DNA from: Clostridioides difficile
GTDB lineage: Bacteria; Bacillota; Clostridia; Peptostreptococcales; Peptostreptococcaceae
NCBI GenBank assembly: GCA_024919175.1
Contig: CP103804.1
Span: 3,224,001 to 3,288,000 of the forward strand
DNA: 64,000 bases
Direction: 5' to 3'
In this document: one piece after another, positions 25,440 through 34,977 of the stretch
Layout of the letters: every line of letters begins with the position of its first letter
Numbering within the stretch: position 1 is the stretch's first letter
The notes under the pieces: model-generated
What the model saw: only the letters and a program-made list of their open reading frames with translations
Databases searched by the model: none
What the model was told of the DNA's origin: nothing
Made by a program: the position numbers and the translations under genes

Positions 25440-26760
25440 ATACAACATCTCCCATTAAATCGTATTCCATTGCATCATTTATTTGAACACTTACGAATTC
25501 TCCTACTTGAAGATTGTCTACGCTTTTTACATATACTATACTGTCAATTTCTTCTGCATCGCCCTGTGTTCTTCCTGTATATACATTATCTTCTATTTGT
25601 TCTTCTATTAGCACTTCATATGTTTTTCCTATTTTTTTATCATTAAGTTCTTCAGATATTTTTTGTTGAATTATCATTAAAGTATCTCTTCTTTGTATTT
25701 TTACTTCATCATCTATATGATTTGGTAATTTATCTGCTGGTGTATCTTCTTCTCTTGAATATGCAAATGCACCTAGCCTATCAAATTTAACTTCTTTGAC
25801 AAAATCTACAAGCTGTTTAAAATCTTCTTCTGTTTCGCCAGGAAAACCTACTATTATTGTAGTTCTAAGTATAGCATCTGGTATATTCTTTCTTATAAGC
25901 TTAATTTTATTTAATATGTCCTCTTTGCTAGTTTTTCTGTTCATCAATTTTAAAATATTATTGCTTGCATGCTGTATTGGCATATCAAAATAGCTACATA
26001 TATTGTCATGTTCTTTTATAACTTTAATTAGTTCTTCTGTTATTGATTCTGGGTATGAGTACATAACTCTTATCCATTTAAATCCATTTATCTTTGCAAG
26101 TTCTTCTAAAAGTTCTGGTAATCTTTCTTTACCATATAAATCAAAACCATACTTTGTAGTATCTTGAGCTATAACTACAAGTTCTTTTACTCCAGATTCA
26201 GCTAATTTATTAGCTTCTTTAATTATATCTTCAAATTTTCTACTTCTATATTTACCTCTAAGCTTCGGTATTATACAATAAGTACAATTATTTGAACAAC
26301 CTTCTCCAATTTTTAAGTATGCCATATAACTAGGTGTAGACAGATATCTTGGTAAATCCTCATTAAATACAAACTCTATATCATCAAGACTTATAATTTG
26401 ATGTTTCTCACTCAAATCTTTAAGTATATCATCTATATTTTGGTAACTTCCTGTACCAACTATTGCATCTATTTCTGGAATTTCGGTTTTTAATTCCTCA
26501 GAGTATCTTTGAGCTAAACATCCTGTTACTATCAACAACTTTAAACTCCCAGTCTGTTTTAATTCTGCAAATTCTATTATTGTATCAATTGACTCTTGCT
26601 TAGCTGACTCTATAAATCCACAAGTATTTACTATAATTACATCGGCTTCTTCAAAATCTCCTATTAATTTATAACCTTTTTTATTTAAAATTCCCATCAT
26701 TATTTCTGCATCCACCAAATTTTTTGAGCATCCTAATGATTCCAATGCTATCTTTAACAT
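25426..26760 (-). CDS. rimO: Ribosomal protein S12 methylthiotransferase RimO
   Basis: A radical-SAM enzyme that adds a methylthio group to an aspartate of ribosomal protein S12. The 444-residue protein has the N-terminal UPF0004 domain with cluster cysteines (LGCSKN, NTCGFI, TGCLAQR), the radical-SAM CxxxCxxC in EGCSNNCTYC, and a C-terminal TRAM domain. LESLGCSKNLVD and the TRAM end fit RimO better than MiaB. It overlaps mnmH by 7 bases and pgsA by 14. Confidence 0.95.
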   Translation of the reverse strand: MLKIALESLGCSKNLVDAEIMMGILNKKGYKLIGDFEEADVIIVNTCGFIESAKQESIDTIIEFAELKQTGSLKLLIVTGCLAQRYSEELKTEIPEIDAIVGTGSYQNIDDILKDLSEKHQIISLDDIEFVFNEDLPRYLSTPSYMAYLKIGEGCSNNCTYCIIPKLRGKYRSRKFEDIIKEANKLAESGVKELVVIAQDTTKYGFDLYGKERLPELLEELAKINGFKWIRVMYSYPESITEELIKVIKEHDNICSYFDMPIQHASNNILKLMNRKTSKEDILNKIKLIRKNIPDAILRTTIIVGFPGETEEDFKQLVDFVKEVKFDRLGAFAYSREEDTPADKLPNHIDDEVKIQRRDTLMIIQQKISEELNDKKIGKTYEVLIEEQIEDNVYTGRTQGDAEEIDSIVYVKSVDNLQVGEFVSVQINDAMEYDLMGDVVYELA

Positions 26761-27812
26761 TTTTTATCTCCTTCCAATATGCTCTCATATAAGCCTATAA
26801 CATCTTCTAGGGCTTTTTGTGTGTCATCAAAATTTACAATTTTATTGTACTTATATTTTTCTACTGAATGCATATAAAGTGGGTCGTAATACTCTATAAG
26901 ATATTTTTTTACAAGCTCTTCATATTTACCTGATTCTAATAAATCAATATATCCATCTACTGCTTTATGACCCAATCTTTTTCTAAATTTATTTATACAC
27001 TCTTTTAAAACTAATATATTATCTTCATCTTTTCCATAAATATAATCTCTACAAAGTCTATTGACTCTATTATCAAGGTCACATTCCAGTAGTATATGAT
27101 ACCCATCTCGTATCATTGCATTGAAGATTTCATTAGGAACTGTGACACTTCCAACTCGCTTACTTTCACTTTCAACAAATATATAATCCTTCTTTGAGAA
27201 AAATATATTTTCAAATAATTTAGTTTCAAAGTTCTTTTGAGATGGTGGCTTCTTATCAAATGTTATAAATCCAAAAGTTGAGCCACTATTTTTAGCTAGT
27301 CCTTCTAAATCTAATACATCTATTTCTTTTTCCTTCAACAAATGTAATAAATCAGTCTTTCCTGAACCAGTTAATCCATGTACAGATATAAAGTTCTTTG
27401 TATTCATTATATTTCTTAAGTACTCCAGTACAAAGTTTCTATAAGCCTTATATCCACCTTCAAGTTGATATACATTTACACCTAGTGATGACAATACATT
27501 TACTATACTTCCACTTCTCATTCCGCCTCTTGCACAATATATAACAATATTATCATAGTTTGCTGCAAGCTCTGCTGCTTGTAAGTATATATCTTTTAGC
27601 TTATACGATACATAATCAAACCCCTTTTGTATTGCTTCATGCTTTCCCTGCATCTTATAAATAGTTCCAACTTCATTATGCTCATTGTTTTTAAAAATAG
27701 GCATATTAAAAGCATTTAATATATGATCTTCTTCATATTCCCCTTCTGTTCTTACATCTACAAAAACTACTTTTTCTAGCTTAAGCGCCTTTTCTATTTC
27801 TATAACTGACAA
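26754..27812 (-). CDS. mnmH: tRNA 2-selenouridine synthase
   Basis: Replaces sulfur with selenium at the wobble 2-thiouridine of certain tRNAs, using selenophosphate. The 352-residue protein has an N-terminal rhodanese domain (VFVDVRTEGEYEEDHI) with the catalytic Cys in IYCARGGMRSG, and a C-terminal P-loop domain (VHGLTGSGKTDLL). This implies the cell makes selenophosphate (SelD), consistent with the selenium-using metabolism of C. difficile. It lies between ftsK (2 bases away) and rimO (overlapping), an operon position I do not regard as common. Confidence 0.93.
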   Translation of the reverse strand: MSVIEIEKALKLEKVVFVDVRTEGEYEEDHILNAFNMPIFKNNEHNEVGTIYKMQGKHEAIQKGFDYVSYKLKDIYLQAAELAANYDNIVIYCARGGMRSGSIVNVLSSLGVNVYQLEGGYKAYRNFVLEYLRNIMNTKNFISVHGLTGSGKTDLLHLLKEKEIDVLDLEGLAKNSGSTFGFITFDKKPPSQKNFETKLFENIFFSKKDYIFVESESKRVGSVTVPNEIFNAMIRDGYHILLECDLDNRVNRLCRDYIYGKDEDNILVLKECINKFRKRLGHKAVDGYIDLLESGKYEELVKKYLIEYYDPLYMHSVEKYKYNKIVNFDDTQKALEDVIGLYESILEGDKKC

Positions 27813-27814
27813 TT

Positions 27815-30226
27815 CTATTCACCTTCTAAATTCTGCAAATCTTGTTTGCTTATTAGTACCTTTCTTGGCTTGCTTCCCTCGCTAGCTCCAATTATACCTC
27901 TTTCTTCCATAGAGTCAATAAGTCTAGCTGCTCTATTAAATCCTATTTTAAATCTTCTTTGCAACATAGAAGCAGATGCTTGACCGCTCTCTACAACAAA
28001 TTCTATTGCTTCACTTAAAAATTCATCCTCATCACTAGATTTTGATGTGTTAACTTTAGATATAGTTTCAATTATATCTTCCTCATACTTTATTCCATCC
28101 TTAACTTGGTCTTTTACAAAATCAATTACTCTTTCTGACTCACTTTCTGATATAAATGCACCTTGAAGTCTAACTGGTTTTGCTGCTCCAAGTGGGTAAA
28201 ATAACATATCACCTTTACCTAAAAGTTTCTCTGCTCCACCCATATCAAGTATTGTTCTTGAATCAGTTTGAGATGACACTGCAAATGCTATTCTAGATGG
28301 TATATTAGCTTTTATAACACCTGTTATGACATCAACAGATGGTCTTTGTGTAGCTACAATCAAATGCATTCCAGCAGCTCTTGCCATCTGAGCCAATCTA
28401 CAAATATAATCCTCTACATCATTTGCACTTGCCATCATTAGGTCTGCTAACTCATCTATTATTATTACTATTTTAGGTAATTTTTCCTCTGATTTTTCGT
28501 TATAACTTGTTACATCTTTTACTTGAGCATCTGCAAATAGTTTATATCTTCTATTCATCTCTGTCACTGCCCAGTTTAATGCATTAGCAGCTTTTTTAGG
28601 GTCTGTAACTACAGGTATCAACAGATGTGGTATTCCATTATAATTTGCAAGTTCAACTACTTTTGGGTCTATTAATAATAATTTTACTTCATCAGGATTT
28701 GCTTTATATAATATACTACTTATTAAAGTATTTACACATACACTCTTTCCTGAACCTGTAGAACCTGCTATAAGTAAATGTGGCATCTTACCTATATCTC
28801 CAATTATAATTTTACCTGCTACATCTTTTCCAAGTCCCATTGCAAGAGGAGAGTCAAAATTATTAAACTCTTCACTTTCTAAAACTTCTCTTACTCCAAC
28901 CATTTGAGCTTCTTCATTTGGAACTTCTATTCCAATTGCACTTTTACCAGGAATTGGAGCCTCAATTCTTATACTTTTAGCTGCCAAACTCAAAGCTATG
29001 TCATCAGTTAAGTTTACAATTTTACTTACCTTAACACCTGGACTTGGCTGTATCTCATACCTTGTTATAGTAGGTCCAACTGTAACTTGATTAATCTTTG
29101 CTTCTACTCCAAAATCTGAAAGTGTCTTTTCTAAAAGAGAGGCATTTTTTAAAACTTTCTTCTTACCATTTTCATCAGATTTTTTATTTACTTTATTTAA
29201 AAGTTCAACACTAGGTTTTTTATAATTTGAATAGTCTTCAACATTTGACTCTGATACAATGCTTATTGGTTGAGTTTTTTCTATATCTAAATTAGATTTG
29301 CTTATATCAACTTTTTTTTCTGGTTTAGTCTCCACAACTGAATTTTCATTTGTAGCTTTCTGTAACTCTTTTAAAACATCTAGTTCTGGCATACTTTGAG
29401 TTCCTTCTAATATTTCTAAATATTCATCCTCTGCCTTATTAAAACCAACTATTTTAATAGTTTTATCGTCTACACCATCACCATTTTCTTCTTCAAAATA
29501 TTCTTCTTCCTCATCTTCATTGTTACGACCTTTTGACATCAGCCCTTTAAAGAATCCAGGTTTCTTGTTTACAGTAGTATCGTCCACTTCATCAGTTATC
29601 ATATCTATTGCAGACTTTTTCATATTTGAAATTTTATCTTTAAAAGTTAAATTGCTGTCTTTTGATGCTTTAGATTTTGACTTCGCATTTGATACCAAAT
29701 CTTTTATAGAAATATTGAATATAAACATTATAGAAAGTATAAGAGCAAATATACTTATTAACCATCCACCTGCTATACCAAATATTTTACTCATATAATA
29801 CGCAATAGTAGTTGCTATTAAACCACTACCTTGTCCACTTACACCCAACTTCATAACATCATCAAACATGTTACCTTTTAGAGGACTATCTACAGGAAGA
29901 GTTCCTGCATTTAACAATCCATAAAATACAAAAATAAATAAAATAATTATGTAGTATAATTTAGTCTTTCTCAATCTATATATATATTCATTTCCATCAA
30001 AAAATCCTAGAAGTCCTGTTATAATTACTATAAATGGTATTGCTATGGAAAGTCCTCCAAATAATCCTTTAAAGAGATTTTGCATTATTACAGGTATCCA
30101 TCCCATAGAATTAGAATTTAAGCTATATAATAAAAAGACACCTATAAATATTGTTATCAAATTATGATATTCTGCATTAAAGCTTAAGGTATTTACCTTC
30201 TTTTTTTTCTTCTTTTTCGTGGCCAT
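27815..30226 (-). CDS. ftsK: DNA translocase FtsK/SpoIIIE
   Basis: An ATP-driven DNA pump that clears chromosomes from the division or sporulation septum. The 803-residue protein has a Lys-rich start, four or five membrane helices (about 20-180), an acidic linker, then the motor: Walker A HLLIAGSTGSGKSVCVN, Walker B IVIIIDELADLM, and a C-terminal winged-helix gamma domain (ASMLQRRFKIGFNRAARLID) that reads orienting DNA motifs. The ATG at 30226 follows AAGGAG by 8 bases. It heads the mnmH-rimO-pgsA run. Confidence 0.95.
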   Translation of the reverse strand: MATKKKKKKKVNTLSFNAEYHNLITIFIGVFLLYSLNSNSMGWIPVIMQNLFKGLFGGLSIAIPFIVIITGLLGFFDGNEYIYRLRKTKLYYIIILFIFVFYGLLNAGTLPVDSPLKGNMFDDVMKLGVSGQGSGLIATTIAYYMSKIFGIAGGWLISIFALILSIMFIFNISIKDLVSNAKSKSKASKDSNLTFKDKISNMKKSAIDMITDEVDDTTVNKKPGFFKGLMSKGRNNEDEEEEYFEEENGDGVDDKTIKIVGFNKAEDEYLEILEGTQSMPELDVLKELQKATNENSVVETKPEKKVDISKSNLDIEKTQPISIVSESNVEDYSNYKKPSVELLNKVNKKSDENGKKKVLKNASLLEKTLSDFGVEAKINQVTVGPTITRYEIQPSPGVKVSKIVNLTDDIALSLAAKSIRIEAPIPGKSAIGIEVPNEEAQMVGVREVLESEEFNNFDSPLAMGLGKDVAGKIIIGDIGKMPHLLIAGSTGSGKSVCVNTLISSILYKANPDEVKLLLIDPKVVELANYNGIPHLLIPVVTDPKKAANALNWAVTEMNRRYKLFADAQVKDVTSYNEKSEEKLPKIVIIIDELADLMMASANDVEDYICRLAQMARAAGMHLIVATQRPSVDVITGVIKANIPSRIAFAVSSQTDSRTILDMGGAEKLLGKGDMLFYPLGAAKPVRLQGAFISESESERVIDFVKDQVKDGIKYEEDIIETISKVNTSKSSDEDEFLSEAIEFVVESGQASASMLQRRFKIGFNRAARLIDSMEERGIIGASEGSKPRKVLISKQDLQNLEGE

Positions 30227-30348
30227 TAATATCACTCCTTATTTTTAGCAAGTTTTACCCCTTCATAGCAAAAAGTGCTAATGCCTTAACACTAACACTC
30301 CTACTTTATTACATCATTATATCATAAATTTTATTATTTAAACAAATT

Positions 30349-31083
30349 TTAATCATTATTTTTTTCTTCCTCTGATTCTTTTATAAGCTCTTTTAATTTT
30401 TTAATAGCATCTTTTAATCCACCAACTTCATCTATAAGCCCATAATCTACAGCTTCTTTTCCTATTAGAACACTACCCACATCACTTATAAGCTCATCTT
30501 TCTCATGCATAAGTTTATTCAGTATATCTCTTTCGATATTAGATGTTCTTATGATAAATTGAATTATTCTCTCTTGCATCTTTTTAAAATACTCGAAAGT
30601 TTCATTTATACCTATTACAAGCCCAGTAGTTCTTACAGGATGTATAATCATTGTTGCAGTTGGGGCTATAAATGAGTAATCACCTGCCGTAGCAAGAGGA
30701 ACACCTATACTATGACTTCCCCCTAATACAAGAGTAACTACTTTTTTGGATGTACTATTTAAAAGTTCTGCAATCGCTAGACCTGCCTCAATATCTCCTC
30801 CAACAGTATTTAAAACAACTAGTACTCCTTTAACATCATTACTTTCCTCAATTGAATAAAGCATTGGAATTATATGTTCGTACTTTGTAGCTTTTTTCTG
30901 AGGATTCCCTATAAAATGACCTTCAATTTCCCCAATTATAGTTATACATTGGGTATCTTTAGGAGGCTGAGGAGGCATCTCACTAGTACCAAATTGTTTT
31001 ATACATTCTCTTTCTTCACAGCTAGAATCGCTTCTACAATTATCTTTATCAAATGTTTCATTATCATCTTTATAATCTTTCAT
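30349..31083 (-). CDS. ClpP-family serine protease, TepA/YmfB-like
   Basis: The 244-residue protein has the ClpP/crotonase fold. The catalytic Ser is in LGGSHSIGVPLATAGD and the His in MIIHPVRTTG, with GGDIEAGLAIAELL before them. The hydrophilic N-terminal 45 residues (Cys/Asp-rich) are not conserved in ClpP. B. subtilis TepA, encoded next to ftsK, aids protein export and degrades small acid-soluble spore proteins; here too the gene lies just upstream of ftsK. There is no signal peptide, so it is cytosolic. Confidence 0.88.
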   Translation of the reverse strand: MKDYKDDNETFDKDNCRSDSSCEERECIKQFGTSEMPPQPPKDTQCITIIGEIEGHFIGNPQKKATKYEHIIPMLYSIEESNDVKGVLVVLNTVGGDIEAGLAIAELLNSTSKKVVTLVLGGSHSIGVPLATAGDYSFIAPTATMIIHPVRTTGLVIGINETFEYFKKMQERIIQFIIRTSNIERDILNKLMHEKDELISDVGSVLIGKEAVDYGLIDEVGGLKDAIKKLKELIKESEEEKNND

Positions 31084-31194
31084 AAAAAAACTCCTATCAA
31101 AATATATTTAACTTAGTTTTACCAAATAAATCAAATATATTAAGATATACGCAAAATTATTAAATTTTGAATAAAAGTAATTGCATTATGACTC

Positions 31195-32418
31195 TTATTT
31201 TACATAAAATTGTTGGTGTATTGCATGTACTGCTGTATGCATATCTTCTTCACTCACTAAGCAAGATATAGTCATGTTTGAATCTGATGTTTGTAGAAGA
31301 GACACTCCTGCCTTTGATAAGCCTCTAACTACTTTTGACATAATACCAGACATTTCATCAGCAATTCTTGAACATATCAATGTAACTTTAGCACAATCTC
31401 TATTTATTTCATAATCCAATTCAAATTTATCTAATATTTCTTTTAATGATTTTATATCTGCATCTTCTACAACAAATGCTTTTTCTGATATAAAGAAATT
31501 TATCATATCTATAGTTATAAGTTTATTTTCTATCTCATTTAATACCTCTGTAAATACTTCTTCTGCTGATTTAATCTTAACTTGAGCAACACTATCTTTA
31601 TTTGCAACAGCAACTTTAAGGTCTTTTTCTTGTTCATATTCTATATTTTGTTCTAAATGCTTACATAAAGAACCTATTTTTGTACCTTCAAAAGTTGGGT
31701 TCATTGTATTTTTTATTGCTAGAGTTATATTTCCACTTTTAGCCAACTGTACTGCTCTTGGATGTATTACCTTAGCTCCTTTATCTGCCATTTGAAATAC
31801 TTCTTCATAATCTATAAAACTCAATACTTTAGCATTTGGTTCTACTCTAGGGTCTGCAGTCATTATACCATCTACATCAGTGTAAATTTCAACTGTCTCA
31901 CATTCTAAAGATTTACCAATAGCAACAGCTGATGTATCACTTCCACCTCTTCCAAGAGTTGTTACTTCACCATCATCTGTTACACCTTGAAATCCAGCTA
32001 TAACTACAACTTTACCATCATCCAATGCTCTTTTTACCTTTTTAGGGTTTATATATTTTATTTTTGCATTAGAATACTCATCACTTGTAATTATACCTGC
32101 TTGTTGACCAGTAAAGAAAACAGATTCTATCCCTTGAGCATTTAATAAATTAGCAAGAATTGTTCCTGATATTATCTCACCACAAGACATTATTAAATCA
32201 AGTTCCCTTTTATTTGGTTCATCGTTTACTGCATTACACAGATTTATAAGTGTATCTGTGGCATATGGAGCGCCCTTTCTACCCATTGCTGAAACCACTA
32301 ATACTAATTGTAATTCTTCATCGTTGTCTTTGTATGCTTTTACTATCTTACATACCTCATTCATTTTTTCATATGATTCTACTGATGTCCCACCAAACTT
32401 TTGCACTAAAATACTCAT
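31195..32418 (-). CDS. lysC: Aspartate kinase
   Basis: Phosphorylates aspartate, the first step to lysine, diaminopimelate, methionine and threonine. The 407-residue protein has the kinase motif LVQKFGGTSV, the nucleotide site TLGRGGSDTSAVA, and two C-terminal ACT domains (from about 265) for feedback inhibition. Length fits the single-chain alpha-type enzyme. There is no room for a lysine riboswitch, since ylmC ends 9 bases upstream; it is probably transcribed with ylmC and the M16 protease gene. Whether this is the lysC- or dapG-type isozyme is not certain. Confidence 0.92.
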   Translation of the reverse strand: MSILVQKFGGTSVESYEKMNEVCKIVKAYKDNDEELQLVLVVSAMGRKGAPYATDTLINLCNAVNDEPNKRELDLIMSCGEIISGTILANLLNAQGIESVFFTGQQAGIITSDEYSNAKIKYINPKKVKRALDDGKVVVIAGFQGVTDDGEVTTLGRGGSDTSAVAIGKSLECETVEIYTDVDGIMTADPRVEPNAKVLSFIDYEEVFQMADKGAKVIHPRAVQLAKSGNITLAIKNTMNPTFEGTKIGSLCKHLEQNIEYEQEKDLKVAVANKDSVAQVKIKSAEEVFTEVLNEIENKLITIDMINFFISEKAFVVEDADIKSLKEILDKFELDYEINRDCAKVTLICSRIADEMSGIMSKVVRGLSKAGVSLLQTSDSNMTISCLVSEEDMHTAVHAIHQQFYVK

Positions 32419-32427
32419 TTTTTCCTC

Positions 32428-32673
32428 CTAAATATATCCCTCATATTCTATAATTATCATGTCATTGCCTATTTTTTTTACATTTCTCCATGGTACTTCT
32501 AAAAATGACTTATCTTTTCTTCTGGCAAAAAAGCCTTTTTCTTTTGGAATTAAAAGCGCCAATATCCCGCCTGTAGTTTCATCTAGTATAAGGTCACACT
32601 CTCCAATAACTCCTAATCTTTCTCCTGTGACTAAGTTAACTATTTCCTTACCTGCTATTTCAGATAAATTCAT
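32428..32673 (-). CDS. YlmC/YmxH-family PRC-barrel protein
   Basis: The 81-residue all-beta protein (MNLSEIAGKEIVNL..., GVIGECDLILDETTGGI...) matches the PRC-barrel YlmC/YmxH family. The family is associated with sporulation genes in Bacillus and also lies next to the M16 protease gene there. It has no catalytic residues and its function is unknown. 34 bases separate it from the protease gene and 9 from lysC. Confidence 0.88.
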   Translation of the reverse strand: MNLSEIAGKEIVNLVTGERLGVIGECDLILDETTGGILALLIPKEKGFFARRKDKSFLEVPWRNVKKIGNDMIIIEYEGYI

Positions 32674-32707
32674 ATTTTATACCTCCAGAGATTTACTTTT
32701 TAAGATA

Positions 32708-33955
32708 TTAATCCAGATGTAGAATATCTTCTACATCTCTTCCAACTATACATGTACCAATATTCCCGATATTGAATACCTTATCAACAACTTTTTTTAC
32801 TGAACTAATATCAACATTATTTATACATTCAAGTATTTCATCTGTAGTTTTTACTTTTTTACTCAACAACATAGATTTACCAGTAGACATCATTCTACTG
32901 CTAGTACTTTCTAAATCCAATATATAATTACCTTTTAGTTGTTCCTTACTTTCAAATATTTCTTTTTCTGTAAGATAATTTTTTCTTATATTTTCAATTT
33001 CTTCTTTTATTAAATTATAAACATCTTGTAAATTTTCTGTACTCATACTTGCAAATATACCTAATTCACCACATTTTCTATATAGTGTCTGTGATGAGTA
33101 TATTGAATATACTAAACCTTTTTCCTCCCTTATCTTCTGAAAAAGTCTTGAGCTTATACTTCCACCAAAAATATTGTTTACCACTGCCATTGAATAAACT
33201 TCATCATCATTTTCAAATGGAATGCCTTTTAAGCACATAGCTAAATTTACCTGTTCAGTATCTTTATTTTTTGATATAAAACAAGGATTAAACTTTGCCT
33301 CATTTATGTCTATACTTAAATTTCTCTTTTTCCAGTTTCCAAATTTAGATTTAAGTTTATCTACCATATCATCAAAATCAAAGTTTCCAACTATAGAAAT
33401 AACAGCATTATTTGGAATATAATATTTGTTTAAGTACTCTAACATAGATTCCTTAGTTATATTGTATAGAGAGTCTTTTGTGCCAATTATATTCATCCCT
33501 AAACCATCATTAGCATATATATTCTCGACTAATAAATCATAAGATAAGTCGTCTGGAGAATCTTCATACATCTTAAGTTCCTCCAATATTATAAGTCTTT
33601 CCTTATCTATGTCATTTTTATCAAATCTAGAATTTAGTATCATATCACTTAATACATCTATTCCTGTATCTATATGCTCATCTATTAATTTTACATAATA
33701 ACATGTACATTCTTTACTTGTAAATGCATTGATTTGCCCACCTAAATTGTCAATTGTGCTAGCAATCTCTTTTGAAGTTCTATTTTGGGTTCCTTTAAAC
33801 ATCATATGTTCTATAAAATGAGAAGTTCCACTTACCTTTTCTTCTTCTATTCTAGACCCTGCATTTATCCAAATACCTAACGTTATTGACTTTAGATATG
33901 GTATTTCTTCACCAATTATTGTAAGCCCATTTTCCAGTATTTTTGTCTTATACAT
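32708..33955 (-). CDS. M16-family zinc peptidase (YmxG/MlpA-like)
   Basis: The 415-residue M16B processing-peptidase homologue has the inverted zinc motif HFIEH (GTSHFIEHMMFKG) with the downstream zinc Glu in ERLIILEELKMYED, and a second, inactive repeat domain with the R/Y pair region (SSRLFQKIREEKGLVYSI). It acts on short peptides in the cytosol; the substrate is unknown. The arrangement pnp, ylxY-like, M16, ylmC matches Bacillus, supporting orthology. Confidence 0.92.
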   Translation of the reverse strand: MYKTKILENGLTIIGEEIPYLKSITLGIWINAGSRIEEEKVSGTSHFIEHMMFKGTQNRTSKEIASTIDNLGGQINAFTSKECTCYYVKLIDEHIDTGIDVLSDMILNSRFDKNDIDKERLIILEELKMYEDSPDDLSYDLLVENIYANDGLGMNIIGTKDSLYNITKESMLEYLNKYYIPNNAVISIVGNFDFDDMVDKLKSKFGNWKKRNLSIDINEAKFNPCFISKNKDTEQVNLAMCLKGIPFENDDEVYSMAVVNNIFGGSISSRLFQKIREEKGLVYSIYSSQTLYRKCGELGIFASMSTENLQDVYNLIKEEIENIRKNYLTEKEIFESKEQLKGNYILDLESTSSRMMSTGKSMLLSKKVKTTDEILECINNVDISSVKKVVDKVFNIGNIGTCIVGRDVEDILHLD

Positions 33956-34111
33956 TACATTCTCCTAAAAATTTATTCTTTATTTTACATTGGATTATTG
34001 AAAACACTATGTTCTAATTCTATTTATTTTTATATGTATTACATTATAAGTCAGTCTTTTAATTAATTCAACTACAACTTATACAATCTTAATTAAATAT
34101 TTATACTTTGC

Positions 34112-34855
34112 CTACTTAAATACATCACTAAGTTTACCTGGTTTTAATCCTTTTTCTCTTACAATTGCTATAATATCATCTATACATTTTGTTGTTGCAT
34201 CAGTTGGGTGCATTAAGATTATACTACTATCTTTAATATCTTTTTTCTTCATTCTATCTATAATTACTTCTGGTTGGTCTTTATATTTCCAGTCTATAGT
34301 GTCAGCATCCCATTTAATTGAAGTATATCCTAATTCTTTAGCTGCCTTTACTGTTTCTGCTCCAAAAGAACCTGCTGGAGCTTGAAAAAACTTAGTCTTT
34401 TCATTTATAATTTCTTCAATTATCTTTTTAGAAGTTTCTATTTGTTCATAGTTATCTTCATATGATAGCGTCGAATAATCTAAATGTTTGTATCCATGAT
34501 TACCTATTTCATGCCCTTGTTTCTTTATCTTCAATAATTCGTCTTTGTTTTTTTCTGCCCACTTCCCAGTTACATTAAAAGTAATTTTTACATTCTCTTT
34601 TTTAAGAGTTTCCAAAATAGATTCTATGTACTCTGTTTCCCATCCAAGATCTACGTTGCATGTTAATGCAACGTAGCCACTTTTATCTTTTGTACCTCTC
34701 TCATATGGTAAATCTACTCCATTAAACAAGTTGAAAACGGGCTTATTGTTAAACAATTTTAATACCATTACCCCTCCTGACAATCCTAATAATATAACTA
34801 AAATTAGTATTATAATTTTTTTGAGCTTACTCTTATTAAGTACCATCATTATCAT
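34112..34855 (-). CDS. YlxY-like polysaccharide deacetylase-family protein, NodB site partly changed
   Basis: The 247-residue protein has a single N-terminal membrane anchor or signal (about 12-32) and a NodB-homology domain facing outward. NodB motif 1, usually TFDDG, reads TCNVDLG, so one Asp of the pair is lost. Motif 2 is intact (GNHGYKHLDYS, His-x3-His) and motif 3 is altered (QAPAGSFG, where the usual Arg is Gln). It may act weakly or not at all on peptidoglycan or chitin-like sugars. It sits between pnp and the M16 gene, as ylxY does in Bacillus. Confidence 0.82.
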   Translation of the reverse strand: MIMMVLNKSKLKKIIILILVILLGLSGGVMVLKLFNNKPVFNLFNGVDLPYERGTKDKSGYVALTCNVDLGWETEYIESILETLKKENVKITFNVTGKWAEKNKDELLKIKKQGHEIGNHGYKHLDYSTLSYEDNYEQIETSKKIIEEIINEKTKFFQAPAGSFGAETVKAAKELGYTSIKWDADTIDWKYKDQPEVIIDRMKKKDIKDSSIILMHPTDATTKCIDDIIAIVREKGLKPGKLSDVFK

Positions 34856-34939
34856 TAAAACTCCCCCTAATTATGTACAAATTGTTTCTTATTTAATACT
34901 ATTAAAAGAAAGCTCTATTTATGCACTAAATAATAAAAA

Positions 34940-34959
34940 GCAAAATCTTAAGATTTTGC
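34940..34959. terminator. Terminator after pnp
   Basis: A perfect palindrome with arms GCAAAATCTT and AAGATTTTGC, flanked by AAAAA on the left and CCTTT on the right. The minus strand exits into TTTTTATTATTTAG, 19 bases past the pnp stop. Confidence 0.85.
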
Positions 34960-34977
34960 CTTTAATTATTTAATATA

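Noticed and set aside
32419..32427. Lysine riboswitch upstream of lysC
   Set aside because: Only 9 bases separate lysC from the upstream ylmC gene, leaving no room for an aptamer.
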